In this document: in pieces, positions 1-11,449 of the stretch
Layout of the letters: each line of letters starts with the position of its first letter
How positions within the stretch are numbered: the first letter of the stretch is position 1
Source of the DNA: Phorcus lineatus
Lineage: Eukaryota; Mollusca; Gastropoda; Trochida; Trochidae
Reading direction: 5' to 3'
Length of the DNA stretch: 64,000 nt
Assembly (NCBI GenBank): GCA_921293015.1
Contig: OV121087.1
Location: forward strand, 8,568,501-8,632,500
Notes under the pieces: model-generated
What the model saw: the letters and a program-made list of their open reading frames with translations, nothing else
Database searches by the model: none
What the model was told of the DNA's origin: nothing
Program-made: the position numbers and the translations under genes

Positions 1-1940
1 GGGGAATAAAAAAACTAGTTCTGTAGATCAGTCTGATGTCTTTTCGTCGGTCTGTTCGAGACATCGCCTATTCAAAACCTGTTGAGGACATATCGATGAG
101 ATATGACATTCATATGAAGCAAATTGTTAAATGACTTTTTAAAGATAATTTTTTTAGAGACTTGTTAGCTGAAAACTGCTTTTTGATTAAAGGTGTTTTT
201 AGAAATGTGCAAGTCGTGAACTGCTCATTTAATAAGATTTCATATTTCATTTGTTCCTTGTTGAAGAGGTTCACCCTAGAATAAATCGATGAAAACCATA
301 AAAGATCTGATCATTAGATATGTAGATGTGTCATTTGAATGTGATTTAGGTTAAAAATAAATAATAAGCAAGTGTTAAAGGAATGAATTGAGGACAACCA
401 TTTCGTAAAGCAGTAAAGGACCAAATTCATTTTAAAATTGCGTTTACTTGCTGTGAAATGTGTAGGTTTCCAACATTTTATTACAATTCAATCAACAATT
501 GCTTACCGTGTATTCATTCAACAATACCCCGCATTTTGGGACATTTGTTAAATTCCTATTTCATTAGCGTATCCGAATTAACCTTTTACTTTCATTTTAA
601 ATAATCGATCTAATATCATCTGAAAATATTAAACAAAACCTCAACGAGAAACTTGTGACGGGTGATCAATCTTAAGAGATTTTTAACAATGCTATTTTGT
701 CACTGCATGCAAATAATGATGTCTTTGATTAAATTATTCGTGAAAGTTATTGTGTTGCCAAAGTTATTGCAAATTATCCTGAATGATTTTTGCAATCGAT
801 AGCAATACATTGACTTTCTTATCAAAACATTTTAATGACAGTTGTTGTGATTATCATCTTCTGTGATAGTTACAAATGCTTATGGTAACGGCATTTATCC
901 AAAAGCTAGTGAAATACCAATCTCGAATGTAATTGTGTAATAAGTATCAAAATAATTAAACTGACCATATGAACCAAAGCGTATAGTTACATTTAAGTAT
1001 TATAACATACTACATTTATTTCTACATAATTAACCAGTCATATTTAGTGTGGTTTAAATTAGTTAATAGAGTTATTCTAGTTTTGTGGAGGACATCGTTT
1101 TTTAATTGAGTTGCTATTAATAGAATGCAGTGCAGTCTTTCCATAATTTATCAACATCACAACCTTGAAGTAAGATATCTTTATATTTTGACAATGTACT
1201 TGATGAAAAGGTTTTTTATTTGCATCAATACAATGACTCTTTATTACTTTTTCTGTCACATGATAAAAATAGTTTCATTCAATGAGTGGTGGATGGGAAT
1301 TTTGACAAATTAGAACAAAAACAAATATCAATATCAAATCTTTGTCTATGATTTTCATTTGAATGAGAATTCAAATTTGTTTATTTTCGAAGAAAACACA
1401 ATATCTAGTTCATGTGTGAAAGCGTATTTTTTCCAATTACCATAAAAAAAAGAAAATAATCGATGTTACAGGATTATCAGTAGTTTAAATATGTGCAGAA
1501 AAGTCTTTCAGTTGTAAGTTGAAAAAAGAAAGTAAGAAAAAACAAGACTGTTTAGTGAATTTTAAGTGACAATTTGACATACTTGAAATGATGTTAACAT
1601 TGCACATCATTGACAATTTTCAATCGATTTTGGTGTCATGGTTTGTTGATCAGAAAACCAGTGATACAATGATTAAATATGAGAGACATAAAACTTATAC
1701 AAGATATATAAAATAATGTTTTATATCTACATATTTCCTTGACATTTAGACGTCTTCGTTTGAACGAATAATATATCATGTTTAATTTACTTCTAGTACA
1801 TAATCAGAGAAACCTGTCGTCCTATATTTATGTTACAGTAATCTTGAATCCCTAATCAGATTTTAATTAATCAGTAACCGGATACAGATGAAAGATTGTG
1901 CCAAATAGTCTTTCTCAACCGGATTTATATCAACTTCTGA
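1..1940. other. AT-rich stretch, no gene seen
   Basis: No open frame over about 60 codons and no recognisable domain. The only structure I see is block U (about 650-1010), which resembles a segment near 48.7 kb and is listed separately. The rest looks like intergenic or intronic DNA. Confidence 0.6.
650..1010 (+). repeat. Block U, copy 1 of a duplicated segment
   Basis: The stretch around 690-760 (ACAATGCTATTT, then GATGTCTTTGATTAAATT, then TTCGTG) matches 48,700-48,770 in order and orientation with point changes. Weaker similarity runs on to about 1010 and 49,010. In the second location U lies about 2.5 kb after block S. Here it lies before copy 1, so it may be the tail of a further copy outside the window. 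Confidence 0.5.
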
Positions 1941-1944
1941 CATG

Positions 1945-2350
1945 CAAGGGGTTTCCCAAAAGTTTCTTGGCTGAAGTGAACGGATGTCCGAAAAATAATC
2001 ATATTGAAAGTTGATATATACCGTACAAATGGTACAGAGTTTACAACATTTTCACAAAACTCCATGGTTACTCATTATCCACTTAATGACTACGTAGAGC
2101 AAGAATCCTTTTGGGGCAATGTAGTTAGATAGGACAAGACATGGGTTTACCATTTTGATCCAGATAAAATACCCACAGCATGCAGTGGATACACTTTACG
2201 TCACCCACCCCTAAACTTTCAAAACCTGTTACTGCAGTGCTAGGGTCATGGCATCCGTTTTTCTAGCACTCAAAGGGTGTAATAATGATCAATTGCCCCT
2301 GTCCACACCGCAGAGGTTGCTGTCAGTGCGGCACCAGAGTGTGGGCACAG
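1945..2350 (+). pseudogene. Decayed mariner transposase fragment (catalytic region)
   Basis: Positions 2139-2165 read T-W-V-Y-H-F-D-P-D, the mariner motif after the first catalytic aspartate (family form: GDETWVYHFDPE). After a small frame break, 2177-2188 reads S-M-Q-W. The sequence then continues as a family-like S-P-x-P-K-x-x-K and, with another frameshift, V-M-A-S-V-F and K-G-V-I-M-I (to about 2300). The catalytic GDE itself is mutated. The left end at 1947-1966 (AGGGGTTTCCCAAAAGTTTC) resembles the start of the mariner piece at 36.6 kb, so it may be the terminal inverted repeat. Most of the N-terminal half is deleted. Frameshifts and stops make this inactive. Family identity comes from known mariner motifs; subfamily is unknown. 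Confidence 0.7.
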
Positions 2351-2519
2351 GATCTTTCTTTCGACAGAAAATACAGCTCAATGGCTCTCACACTTAATGC
2401 ACTTCGACGTTTTTATAACACATCACCTCTTCTTCTGTTAAATATAACATTAAAGCTGTTCTGTTATTAAAATGACAGACTGGTGAACTAACATGCACTG
2501 GATGAATCTGTGTTTAAAT

Positions 2520-2734
2520 GCTAGCGTTATTGCAGGGAAATAGCTTGCAACTTTATTGTGGCTATGAAATGCGGTAAAACCTGCGAGCATCGGCTGGAAC
2601 TAGCAAATCATAGGTGATTCTGCGCTGAAGTTCAGTGTAGGCATGCACTCAAACTTTACTGAGTGCAAACTGCAGACAAATTTGCCGAGCCCCTGGCGGA
2701 ATTCGAACCCCAGACCCATGCGCTATCCCTCCCC
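2520..2734 (-). mobile_element. tRNA-derived SINE (family A), 3' tail missing
   Basis: Read on the minus strand, this is a tRNA-like head with a perfect Pol III B box (GGTTCGAATTCC, plus coordinates 2698-2709) and the A-box region GGATAGCGCATGG. The family body follows: CTGCAG, then AGTTCCAGCCGATGCTCGCAGG, then ACCGCATTTCATAGCC. The terminal TTAAAC...CTCACC tail seen in other copies is absent. It splits block M of copy 1, whose other copies lack it, so it inserted after the segment duplication. Confidence 0.75.
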
Positions 2735-2949
2735 TGCACAGTCTGTAAAAACTTCTCCAAACAAAATAAAAGTTTTAGCTGAGAAACTACAACAAACTTC
2801 TTGGTCCCATTAAACTTAGACCTTTTACTGAATGTTCAATGAATGATTAAGACATAAACTTCTTTGTCCGAACTTCTACAATCAAACGGTTCCCGAATGG
2901 TAATTTCTGCACTCATTGCATTTCAATTATTCTTGGCGAAGCAAAAAAG

Positions 2950-3830
2950 ATTTCATGATCCAGTAAAATCCGAGAAAAAAGGGAGGCACGGGAGTAGTTA
3001 TGACGTCACAGCAAGGTGACAGAGGTTTCAAGTTAGAGGGACACTCTGCAGGCGTCACTGACGTCATGATATCAATAGATTTACAAGTTAATGCCAACAT
3101 TTTGAAATCACAAGACCAAATCTCTGATTTATCTCCCTGTTCTGGCGAACCCCGTGCAACTTAACCTCAAGATGATGGGCTTTGCACATGTACAATACAA
3201 AAAAAGACCTATCCTAAAATATTGCCGACAGAGGGCCAAAAAGGTGGAGAGAAACTATCCAAACCTTACAGACCGACACAAGTGTAACCTTACTTTATGC
3301 AGCTACAGTCTGGTGTTGGGTGCTATTCAAACACGCTACATACCCAAATACTACATGAAACAGTCCCATATGGTAGAGAATCAACTGTGGTGTTTTCTGT
3401 AGGCTCTATATCTATAGCTGGATTTGGTCTCGCTATAAAACACTAAAACACGGCTCTATCTAGAAGGTTCTGTTTCCAGTCAATACTGATCATTTAGAAG
3501 ACCACAGACAAACCACTACGCCGTTCTTCATGCATGGTAGTGCTTGAAACACTCGAGCGTATGATTCAACATCTTGAAAACAATGGTGTTATACGAGTAT
3601 ATGTATATTCAAAGGCCAGCAGATTAAAACTCCATTGACAATGTCTGGAACCAAATGGTAAAAAAATCGGTAGAAAAAAATCTTTTTTAAAATAACTAAG
3701 GAAACAGGAGTTGGCTTTACATTAGACATAACCTCGAATCCCTATTGAACATTTCAGGACGATTGCATGGTGTATACTGACGAGAGACTGAGTATATTCA
3801 GTATGGTTTCATACAAAGGCATATTTCCTA
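2950..3830. other. Non-duplicated stretch inside copy 1
   Basis: No partner in the other copies was found. It holds two perfect TGACGTCA palindromes near its left end. An open frame of 82 codons (3154-3402, plus) is rich in K, R, Y and N and has no family features I recognise. Probably an insertion of unknown type. Confidence 0.4.
3001..3066. promoter_or_regulatory. Pair of TGACGTCA (CRE-like) palindromes
   Basis: TGACGTCA at 3001-3008 and 3059-3066, 58 bp apart. The octamer is the consensus CREB/ATF site. No promoter elements were identified beside it, so function is only possible. Two sites within 66 bp is unusual in DNA this AT-rich. Confidence 0.3.
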
Positions 3831-4232
3831 TACTTGTTCTTACCATACACACTTTGATATGTAAATTTCTTTTGTTGCACACCTGTGCACCTAAAAACAA
3901 CCTCACTTTTGCATCAAAAGTACTCCTATCAATAGCCCTTTTTTACAATTTCTTCTTAAGATTTTTGTGTTTTAATTCTCAGTAAAGCAACTTTGAGTCC
4001 AATAACTTGTTCTTTAACTTGTTAGTTGTGTTTATCTATGGATGTCAAACAAAACAAACAAATTTCCTTCCAGTTCATTAAACATTAGGAGGGAAACATA
4101 AACAAGTAACGTTTTGTACACGTTTCTTAGCACGCAGCATAGTGATCCATCGTTGCGCCGACTCATACGTGAATTTTCGTTAGATGATGAAACACACTTT
4201 TAAAGAATTAATCGTGAAAAATATCTGACAAA

Positions 4233-4240
4233 TATAAAAG
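4233..4240 (+). promoter_or_regulatory. TATA box of candidate copy 1 gene
   Basis: TATAAAAG is a consensus TATA box. Transcription would be expected to start near 4263-4270, about 35-40 bp before the ATG at 4305. The same position in copy 2 (near 8378) reads ATACAAAC, and in copy 4 (near 32,961) ATACAGAT. Only copy 1 therefore keeps a usable box. Confidence 0.4.
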
Positions 4241-4304
4241 TCGTGACACAACTTGAAGTGTTTGTGTTCTCTTCTTTCATTTGGGTGACAGATTGGACCA
4301 TACC

Positions 4305-4936
4305 ATGTTAGGTAAGTGTAAATTATATGTTCTTAAAGAATCCACTATTTCTGAAACATTGGTAAACATCAATCAGTAGACACTCGTCAATATCAAGCAG
4401 AAAATGAAAATAATGTCACCACAGCCAATTTGCATTATTCCACAATTGAGTAGTGATTATGTTCTTATGTTTAAGTTCATCGTCTAAAGCTGATATGAAT
4501 GTTTATACAATAATTTCATCAGACATTAAAAATATCTGAACATAAATGATGCACAGCAAAACGTACAAACGTTTTTGCGCTTAGTGTATTATTAGAGTCA
4601 CATTTTAAGAATTGTTATTCCTAGGTACATTTCTAGAATACACGTATATCCATCATCACAAATCGAAATCAACATGTGAAACAATAACATTGTTATTCAA
4701 TTGCTTGTAGTATATGGTCCACTGCTTTCTATTATGACTGTTGTTTTACAGAACATTCCATTCACGAAAACTTTTACAACTATTCTTTAACAATTAAATA
4801 TCCATCAGACGGTGTCATTTTCACAGGTTCACCAATTCAGGGGATTGGTTGGTCATGGACAGCATCGTATTCTCATAGGATTCTCTACTTTACACTTCAA
4901 TTTACACCACAGACTAGCATGAAATTTATTGTCTGA
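4305..4936 (+). CDS. Candidate two-exon gene, 63-residue protein of unknown function
   Basis: Exon 1 has ATG-TTA-G (4305-4311) followed by a consensus donor GTAAGT (4312-4317). The intron is about 440 bp and ends in a strong acceptor TGTTTTACAG (4742-4751). Exon 2 runs from 4752 to a TGA at 4934-4936 with no internal stop. The joined frame is 63 codons. It begins MLEHSIHENF, contains SDGVIFTGSP and GWSWTASYSHR, and ends TSMKFIV. Alternating hydrophobic residues and aromatics suggest a small beta-rich fold. There is no signal peptide or transmembrane segment, and I do not recognise the family. Support: copy 2 keeps the acceptor (TTTATTTACAG, about 9155-9165) and aligns with exon 2 for about 46 codons without an indel, although it has two in-frame stops. 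Copy 2 has lost the TATA box, ATG and donor. Copies 4 and 5 have frameshifts. Alternatives: exon 2 may be one exon of a longer gene, or the whole may be chance in a repeated noncoding block. Confidence 0.35.
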
Positions 4937-5934
4937 CTTTCTTTCGATCCATTAAGTAATTAAAAAATTGATTGAGCTACGAATTCGAAAATTATTGCTT
5001 ATGAACAAATGGAATATTACATCTAGCATAGTTCATGTTAAAGGAAAATTACTAAATTTGAAAACCATTCTAAAACCCGTATGGAATCCTAGGATATCTG
5101 TTTTTGATAGTTGGGTTTATTTTCATGCAAATTCCTGTTCATTAAATTAGTTTGAAGAAGCAGCCTGTCTTATTTCAAGCAATGGTTTTTGTTGATAGTA
5201 TGGCTAAACTTTCAAGTAGATCCAAGTTGACTTGCCAAGTAAGCGAAAATCCATCATAGCCGAAATGTGATGTAAAAGTTGATAAGTGAATAAGATAGTC
5301 AAGAATATTCCTTCTCAGCACGCTACCAATCCTTGTCTTCTTGGCAAAAGAGGTAGACGTGTTTGTTGTCCAATTGCATGTGGAATTGCTTTGATAAATG
5401 AACCTTGGCCTTAACCTATAAGCTGCATCACAATAAAACAAATTGACAGAGTCGGCTATATCCCCCGCCATGTGGTAAAAGCATGAACTACATTGAACAA
5501 TTGTCAAGAAGCAGCATTCTTTCATAAACCATCAATAAACATATTCTTAGTAAAAACTTTCCTAAGCAGATCATTGGTAATACAATTATGCAAAAGACGA
5601 TTGTTTACGATCCTTAGTTCCGTTATGCTTAGCGTTAGGGTTTTAGGGTTCAACATTTGAAACAATATTGTGACACATACTCAGCAAATAAAAAAAATAA
5701 AAAGTCGTAAGTCAAAAACCCAAATGGCACCACTGAACACAATGATTGTTTTACGCACCAAGTTTGAATGAGGTAGACCTTATAGTTTTGGAGCTCTGTT
5801 TCAAAAACCAAGTTATAAGAACTGTTTCCATGGAAATAGAGATGAAATGAAAACGACAAAAGGAACCTTTACACGTGAAGTTATTCGAACTAGAAAGTGC
5901 TTATGGCTTTTCTGGACCGGAAATGGAATGTTCC

Positions 5935-6030
5935 ACAAACCAAGTTTCACGGATAAAGAGTTTGCACGGATGGACGGACAGACGGATGGATGCCACTTCT
6001 ATATCTCTCAAAACTACGTTTGGCCAGGGA
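5935..6030 (+). repeat. Dispersed repeat fragment with GGAC/GGAT microsatellite
   Basis: GGATGGACGGACAGACGGATGG lies at 5968-5990 and is followed by CCACTTCTATATC and CTACGTTTGGCC. A similar GGACAGACGCACGGACAGAC stretch followed by ATACCCCAACTACG is near 31.17 kb. Both look like pieces of a common invertebrate dispersed repeat that carries a GGACRGAC tract. Confidence 0.4.
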
Positions 6031-7577
6031 TAACAATGAAGAATTACAACTAACACTGGATAGGTATTCATCCCTCTAGTGACGATCACACATCACTGTG
6101 GCCTTCATTGAATCAGAGTTCTTTCTACAAGTGTTGTTGCTACATTGTTCTACTCCTAGGGATTCTCGAATGTGAATAAAAGGTCACAAAGTCATGGAGT
6201 GATGAAATTAGTCTGAAGCACGGATATTATGGATTCAAGACCACAAGCATTGGCATTCTTATGGTATTTTTCCAACTGATAAGTATTGTCAGAAAAATTA
6301 TTTGAAAGACATTTTCAGCAAATCTTTTTTAAAGAACCGTTGTGTAATGTACAATTGCGGTCACAACTATCATATATTGCAAATGTTGTGTGGTCCTACG
6401 AATACCTAAAACAAGTTGTGGTATGTCTGTAAAAGGTCAGTGCCAAAAGGCGATTTAGAAATCCAATGAATGAAATAGAAACTACTAACATATAAGGGTT
6501 TACAAATCTTCTTGCAAGGGGTTAAATTAATGTCTGAGAACTATTTGTACATAGAAAACGTTTTTTTTTATATATGTGGAACATGGTGGTTTCATCAGCT
6601 TAAAGGTTCTCATTTCGATGGCAGATGTCAGAATTGCACCTCAGTTTACAAACACAGACAACATGAAACTGACTATATGATTGTCTCTCTTTCGAGGGTA
6701 TTTCTGTTTGTTAGCATCATAGTTTCGAAAAAGAGATTTACACTATGGTTGAATGCCAGCAGTTAATATCAGTTGAGCTAGAAAAACATAATACCTATTA
6801 AAATTGAAATTCCCCATACAATTTGCTTAAAACTCATTGTGCAAAAAGAAATTAAGAATTCATGCTAAAAGGGAATTTTTACCTTTTTTTTCATGCTTAT
6901 TGCATTCGTTCTGAGCCTCATACGCCATTAAAGCACAGATAATAGTTACTCATCTATTACTTACGAATAGTTTGATTTATGATTTCGAAAAAGAGTTTTG
7001 AAAAAAGTAAATTTCGTTTGCACACACTGATAGAAGCTAAAACACTATCTTTTTTAATCTTTGATTCATTATAATTAACGAAATGTTATTATTGTGTATG
7101 TCCCTTGCCAAAGAATATGATCGATAAAGATATAAGAGTGAAAGGTTCTTTAAAATTAATTATTTACTCTTGATATTAAGATCACAAGACCCTTTGATGT
7201 CTGTCTGTTATTTGTTCAGCAAAATAATTGAACCTCAGGTGATTTATGTGAATAAATTGATAATATTATTTAATGATTACATGAGCTGAATAACCTTTGC
7301 CATTAGGAAAGTGTGTTTCGACCAAGAGAAAGTTATTTCTTGTAGATGAGCATAACATAAGAATGCATATTACAAGTAGAAATATTTTTTTAAAGAATTT
7401 GTTGCGTGTTATCATATCTTACATAGAATGAAGGGTTTATCAGACGTGCTTTTGAACATTAATCTTAAACCTATCTTTGTTTCATTACAAGACATATCTG
7501 AAGAAAGGAAATACCAAAGGAAGCTGCTACTATGTTGAAATGGTTCCGAAATGAACTTGAACAAATGTATATGCGAA

Positions 7578-7889
7578 TCATTCCTGACAACGAGATCCCA
7601 TGCATTTGGTTGCTATAATCAAAACTGAAAAACAATAATTATCTTTTTTAAAAATTTGTATTAAAACTGTTTTGTTAAGGAAAAGGTGAACTAATGAACT
7701 AACATATACTAGGTGTGCCCTATGTGTCTGCGGAGGCAATGTGAAAATGTCTTCACACACCACTGTACGCAGTCTATTAGCATCTCCAAAGAAGTAAAGG
7801 CTCCAGCTGAGAAGCAAGAACAAAATAACAGTTACCCCAATAGGCACTATCAAGATATATCCTGGAATAAGGAAAAGCAAAAGTAGCAT
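7578..7889 (-). CDS. Possible exon with hydrophobic segments (block M, minus strand)
   Basis: A 103-codon minus-strand frame. Its first 40 residues are strongly hydrophobic (YILIVPIGVTVILFLLLSW), like one or two membrane segments, followed by a polar half with three or four cysteines. A conserved acceptor-like CCAG lies at 7862-7865 on the minus strand. The same position in the 37.57 kb copy is TATTCAG and in the 20.93 kb copy GTTCCAG. After that AG, the 37.5 kb copy reads LSILMISLRITVSLFLFLRL and the 20.9 kb copy VSILIAPISIPDCLLLFLIN in the same frame. The frame is broken in the 2.8 kb copy. This may be a real internal exon of a family of small membrane proteins, or an AT-rich frame that looks hydrophobic by composition. 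No start or partner exon was found. Confidence 0.3.
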   Translation of the reverse strand: MLLLLFLIPGYILIVPIGVTVILFLLLSWSLYFFGDANRLRTVVCEDIFTLPPQTHRAHLVYVSSLVHLFLNKTVLIQIFKKDNYCFSVLIIATKCMGSRCQE

Positions 7890-10800
7890 CCGTCACACAT
7901 TGGCCTAACCCATACTGTACCATACTACCCCCTAGGTCCCGAAGGGGGTTACACCTTTTCTTCAGTTAAATCTTTGATAACAGACATGGGCTTCTGTGTC
8001 CAGACTTTTGCAATTAATCTATCAAACTTTTCCCGGATTACCTCTTTACTCTATGCATTTAACTTACATGTTACGAAAGCGAGACAAATTCTCGAAACAG
8101 AAAATTCCGCAAAAAATCTAACCCTATACAACAATTATTTGGTGCTTTACTTGTTTGGCAGTGTCTTTTTAAAACTATGACCTCACTGATGAATATCAAA
8201 CGAGACAAACACATTCCTTCACATTTCAATAGGCAATAGGAGGCAAACTGAAACTGAACTTATCTGTACACGTTTCTTAGCACGCAATACAGTAATTCAT
8301 CGTTGCACTGACTCATACGTGGGATTTATTACATGATGAAACACACTCTAAAAGAGTTAATCATAAAAAATAAATGACAAATACAAACTGCGATACGTAA
8401 ATTTAAAGGTGTGTGTCATCCTGTTATATCTGACAGACTAAACCATAGCATCTTAGTTTTCAAAATTGAAGCATAAATGATCTTTTATTTTTCTGTTTAT
8501 TTCTTACATATCGGTTAAAGTACATTTATAGGCACTTTTAAGTAGAAAAAGGGTTAACATTAAAAAATAACGTTAACTTTACCAAGTTGTATTGTTCTAC
8601 ATTTGAGATGTGAATATGCGTATATGTGATCAAAATATAGTTTTATAGTAATATGTAATGTAGTAATATGGGTATCGCTAAGGCTATATGATTGATACAA
8701 TGATGTGATCAGAAATTAAAGAATATTTGAACAATGTGATACATCGCAGGCAATAATGTTTGACCATTTATATGCAAAACGTTGCTTAATGTAAATTTAC
8801 ACATATTTCCAGCGATAATAGGTACTTCAAGAGAACAGGAATGATTGCATACATATTGAAAATCCACATTAACCTAACATCAGTTTCAGGAATACCTTTC
8901 AGTTTTTGTCATATAAAAATATTAGTTTATTGCAAAAGATTTTCAATTATGATAATTCGATTCTAGATGAAATTTGATCAATATTTTGATTAAGAGGGAA
9001 ACCAGTCTGACAGTAGATAGTGCAATGAATTGAGAGACAAGTCCCTTAGATATTTACATGAAAAAACCCTAGAAAATCAACATAACCATGTGCAATATAT
9101 TCCCTGTTTTAAATGAAAATATGGTAAATTGTTAATTGATACCTCATATAAGTGTTTATTTACAGACTATTCATGTTCTATTCAAAACAATGTTAACAAT
9201 TCAGTATCTACCAGACAGTGTGATTAACAACGCTTCAGCGATTCAGATCATTGCCTGGCCATGGACATCATTATAATCTCGAGGGATTCTCTGATTTACA
9301 CATCAATTTGCAGCAAAGGCCAGCATGAAATTGATCCATTAAATCATTAAGGAATTGATTGACATGTAAAAAATGTTAAAGGATTAAACAAAATAACAGA
9401 TCTGGCAAATCTGATGTCAAATGTAACTTATAATATTTGAAAACTCCTCTAATACCACAGTATAGTTAGGTCTTAGCGTAAAAGCTTTAGTAGTGTTTCT
9501 GTTCATGCTAAATTATGTACCTTTGATTTCATACAATGATCTTTGATGATAAGACGGTTTCAATTTTCATTCATAATTAATTCCAAACATGACTATAACC
9601 TTTATTTGAACCATTAACAACAATAGCTAATTCATTTAACAAGGAGACAATTTGGCATTTGTAATAATTTTTTATTAAGACAAATATGCATTATATCAAA
9701 AAGGTTATGTAGAGCTGATAAAGAAGTCAAGAATAATGTTTTCTTTTCAGAATTACTTTAAACACCGACAAATGATGCAGTCTCTCTCATGTACATGAAC
9801 CCTTCATTCTGAGGGTCTTTTCAACAAATGTGCTGCTACACAGTCAATTTCCTAAGGGACTGTCGAATTGGTATAAAGGTTACTAAGGCATAGAGGGATG
9901 AAATTAGTTTTGAAGAACAGGCATTATGAATGTAAGCCCACAGGAATTGTTTTTTTGGTGATTTTTCTTCACCTCATTTCTGTTGTCAGAAAAGTAATTC
10001 GGAAGAAGAAATGATAAGCAGGTTTTTTGTTTGTAATTGAGCAATTGTGTTCTCTCTTATATCGTTTATTGCAAACACCTACAGTGTTGACATTAACCTA
10101 AATATAAGAGTTGTATGTCTGCAAAAAATCAATGCCTAGGGTTGTTAAAGAAATTCAATTATGAAAATTAATACCTCCTAACACATAAGAGTCTTCAGTC
10201 TACTTCCATGAGAATGATTTGGTGTGTGACAATGATCGTGTAAGTAGAAAATATTGATATTTGTTGATGTTTTGACGTCAAGTTGATGATGGTTTCGTCA
10301 ACTTAACAGATCCTCTTCGATGTCAGACTTAAACGTCGGTTTGCAAACACAGACAAGCATGAAATTGATCGTTTGTCTGGTTCCCTACGAACTCTTTTAT
10401 CAATTACCTGATGTATAATTCAAACACACGTGTCTACCATACGTAGGTTATCTTATTCCATTTGGACTTTTCGGTTATACATCCTCTGATGATTGTATAT
10501 TCAACTAAAATAAATCAATTTGCTTTTAAGTGTTAAGCAGGCTTGATTCGAAATTTAAAGTTATTTTCCTTTTATTTGTAAAACAGAAAAACTATATATG
10601 GTTGATATCCAGCAGAGAAAATCATTGGAAACATGTAGCCTATTTGTAAACCCACCGAAATTCAATATGGAAGCTAAAAAGTAGACAAAATTTCTCTGTA
10701 CAATCAGCTAATTGCAAAACATATAAAGGATAAGTAGAATTGTCTGTATATGTTTTCATGCTTTTGGAATGCATAAACCAGTTTCTGTCCTCATATATCT

Positions 10801-11449
10801 TTGAAGTACAGATAAAAGCAATGCATCTTATACAAAGGAATGGGTTATCTTACGATAATGAAAAATAGTTTTGATGAAATAATTTTTGAAATATAACTTA
10901 AAGTTCATGTCATTCTATTAGTTACAAAAGGGCAACACACAATAATAGTAACAAGAAACATTATCTTTTTTATCCTTTGAGGTATTGTTGGTTACGAAAT
11001 GTCATTGTCGTGTATGTTCTTTGTTGAAGAATATGATTGATATAAAGCTAATTAGTAAAATGGTCTTTTGTTAAAATATAATAATATTATAAGAGCGAAC
11101 GAACCTTTGTAATTTGTCATTTGATCTATTTGAACGTCTTGTAAACCTGGTTTTCCTGAGTAAATGTATTTAAACCGTGTTAATGATAACATGATTGAAA
11201 TGGATGATTCAAGTATAAGGAGACCGAATTCCTTATGTCATCAAAATGCCACACGTACATTACAGCAGCAGCGAGTGAGCTTTGAACGTACATTGGTGAA
11301 CGTAAAACTCACAAGAAGAAGATGATGTGGTAAGTTGAATGTGTGATAAGTCACTCGACATCTTCGCATTGAACAGCAGTCATTAACTTAATTTAACTAG
11401 TGATTGTGATTGGAATTTTCCTGTGGTGAATTTATAGTCGTAAGTCAAT

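Larger units (their letters stand above)
2440..7320 (+). repeat. Segmental duplication array, copy 1 (blocks M, A-E)
   Basis: Blocks in order: M (2461-2920, split by a SINE), A (4118-4311), B (4750-4980), C (6200-6310), D (6583-6700) and E (7049-7260). Each has a recognisable partner in copies 2-5. Examples are TTTCTTAGCACGC in A (also 8272 and 32,879), CATGGACA plus CAGCATGAAATT in B (also 9.2, 33.8 and 37.9 kb), and CCTTTGATGTCTGTC in E (also 16.1 and 35.9 kb). About 0.9 kb between M and A (2950-3830) has no partner and looks inserted. Boundaries are approximate. Confidence 0.7.

Noticed and set aside
5630-5650. Interstitial telomere repeat (GTTAGGGTTTTAGGGTTC)
   Set aside because: Only about two imperfect units; too short to call.
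7916-7950. Palindrome around CCCCCTAGGTCCCGAAGGGGG as a terminator or element end
   Set aside because: A single short imperfect hairpin, not found in the other copies of block M and with no element boundary beside it.
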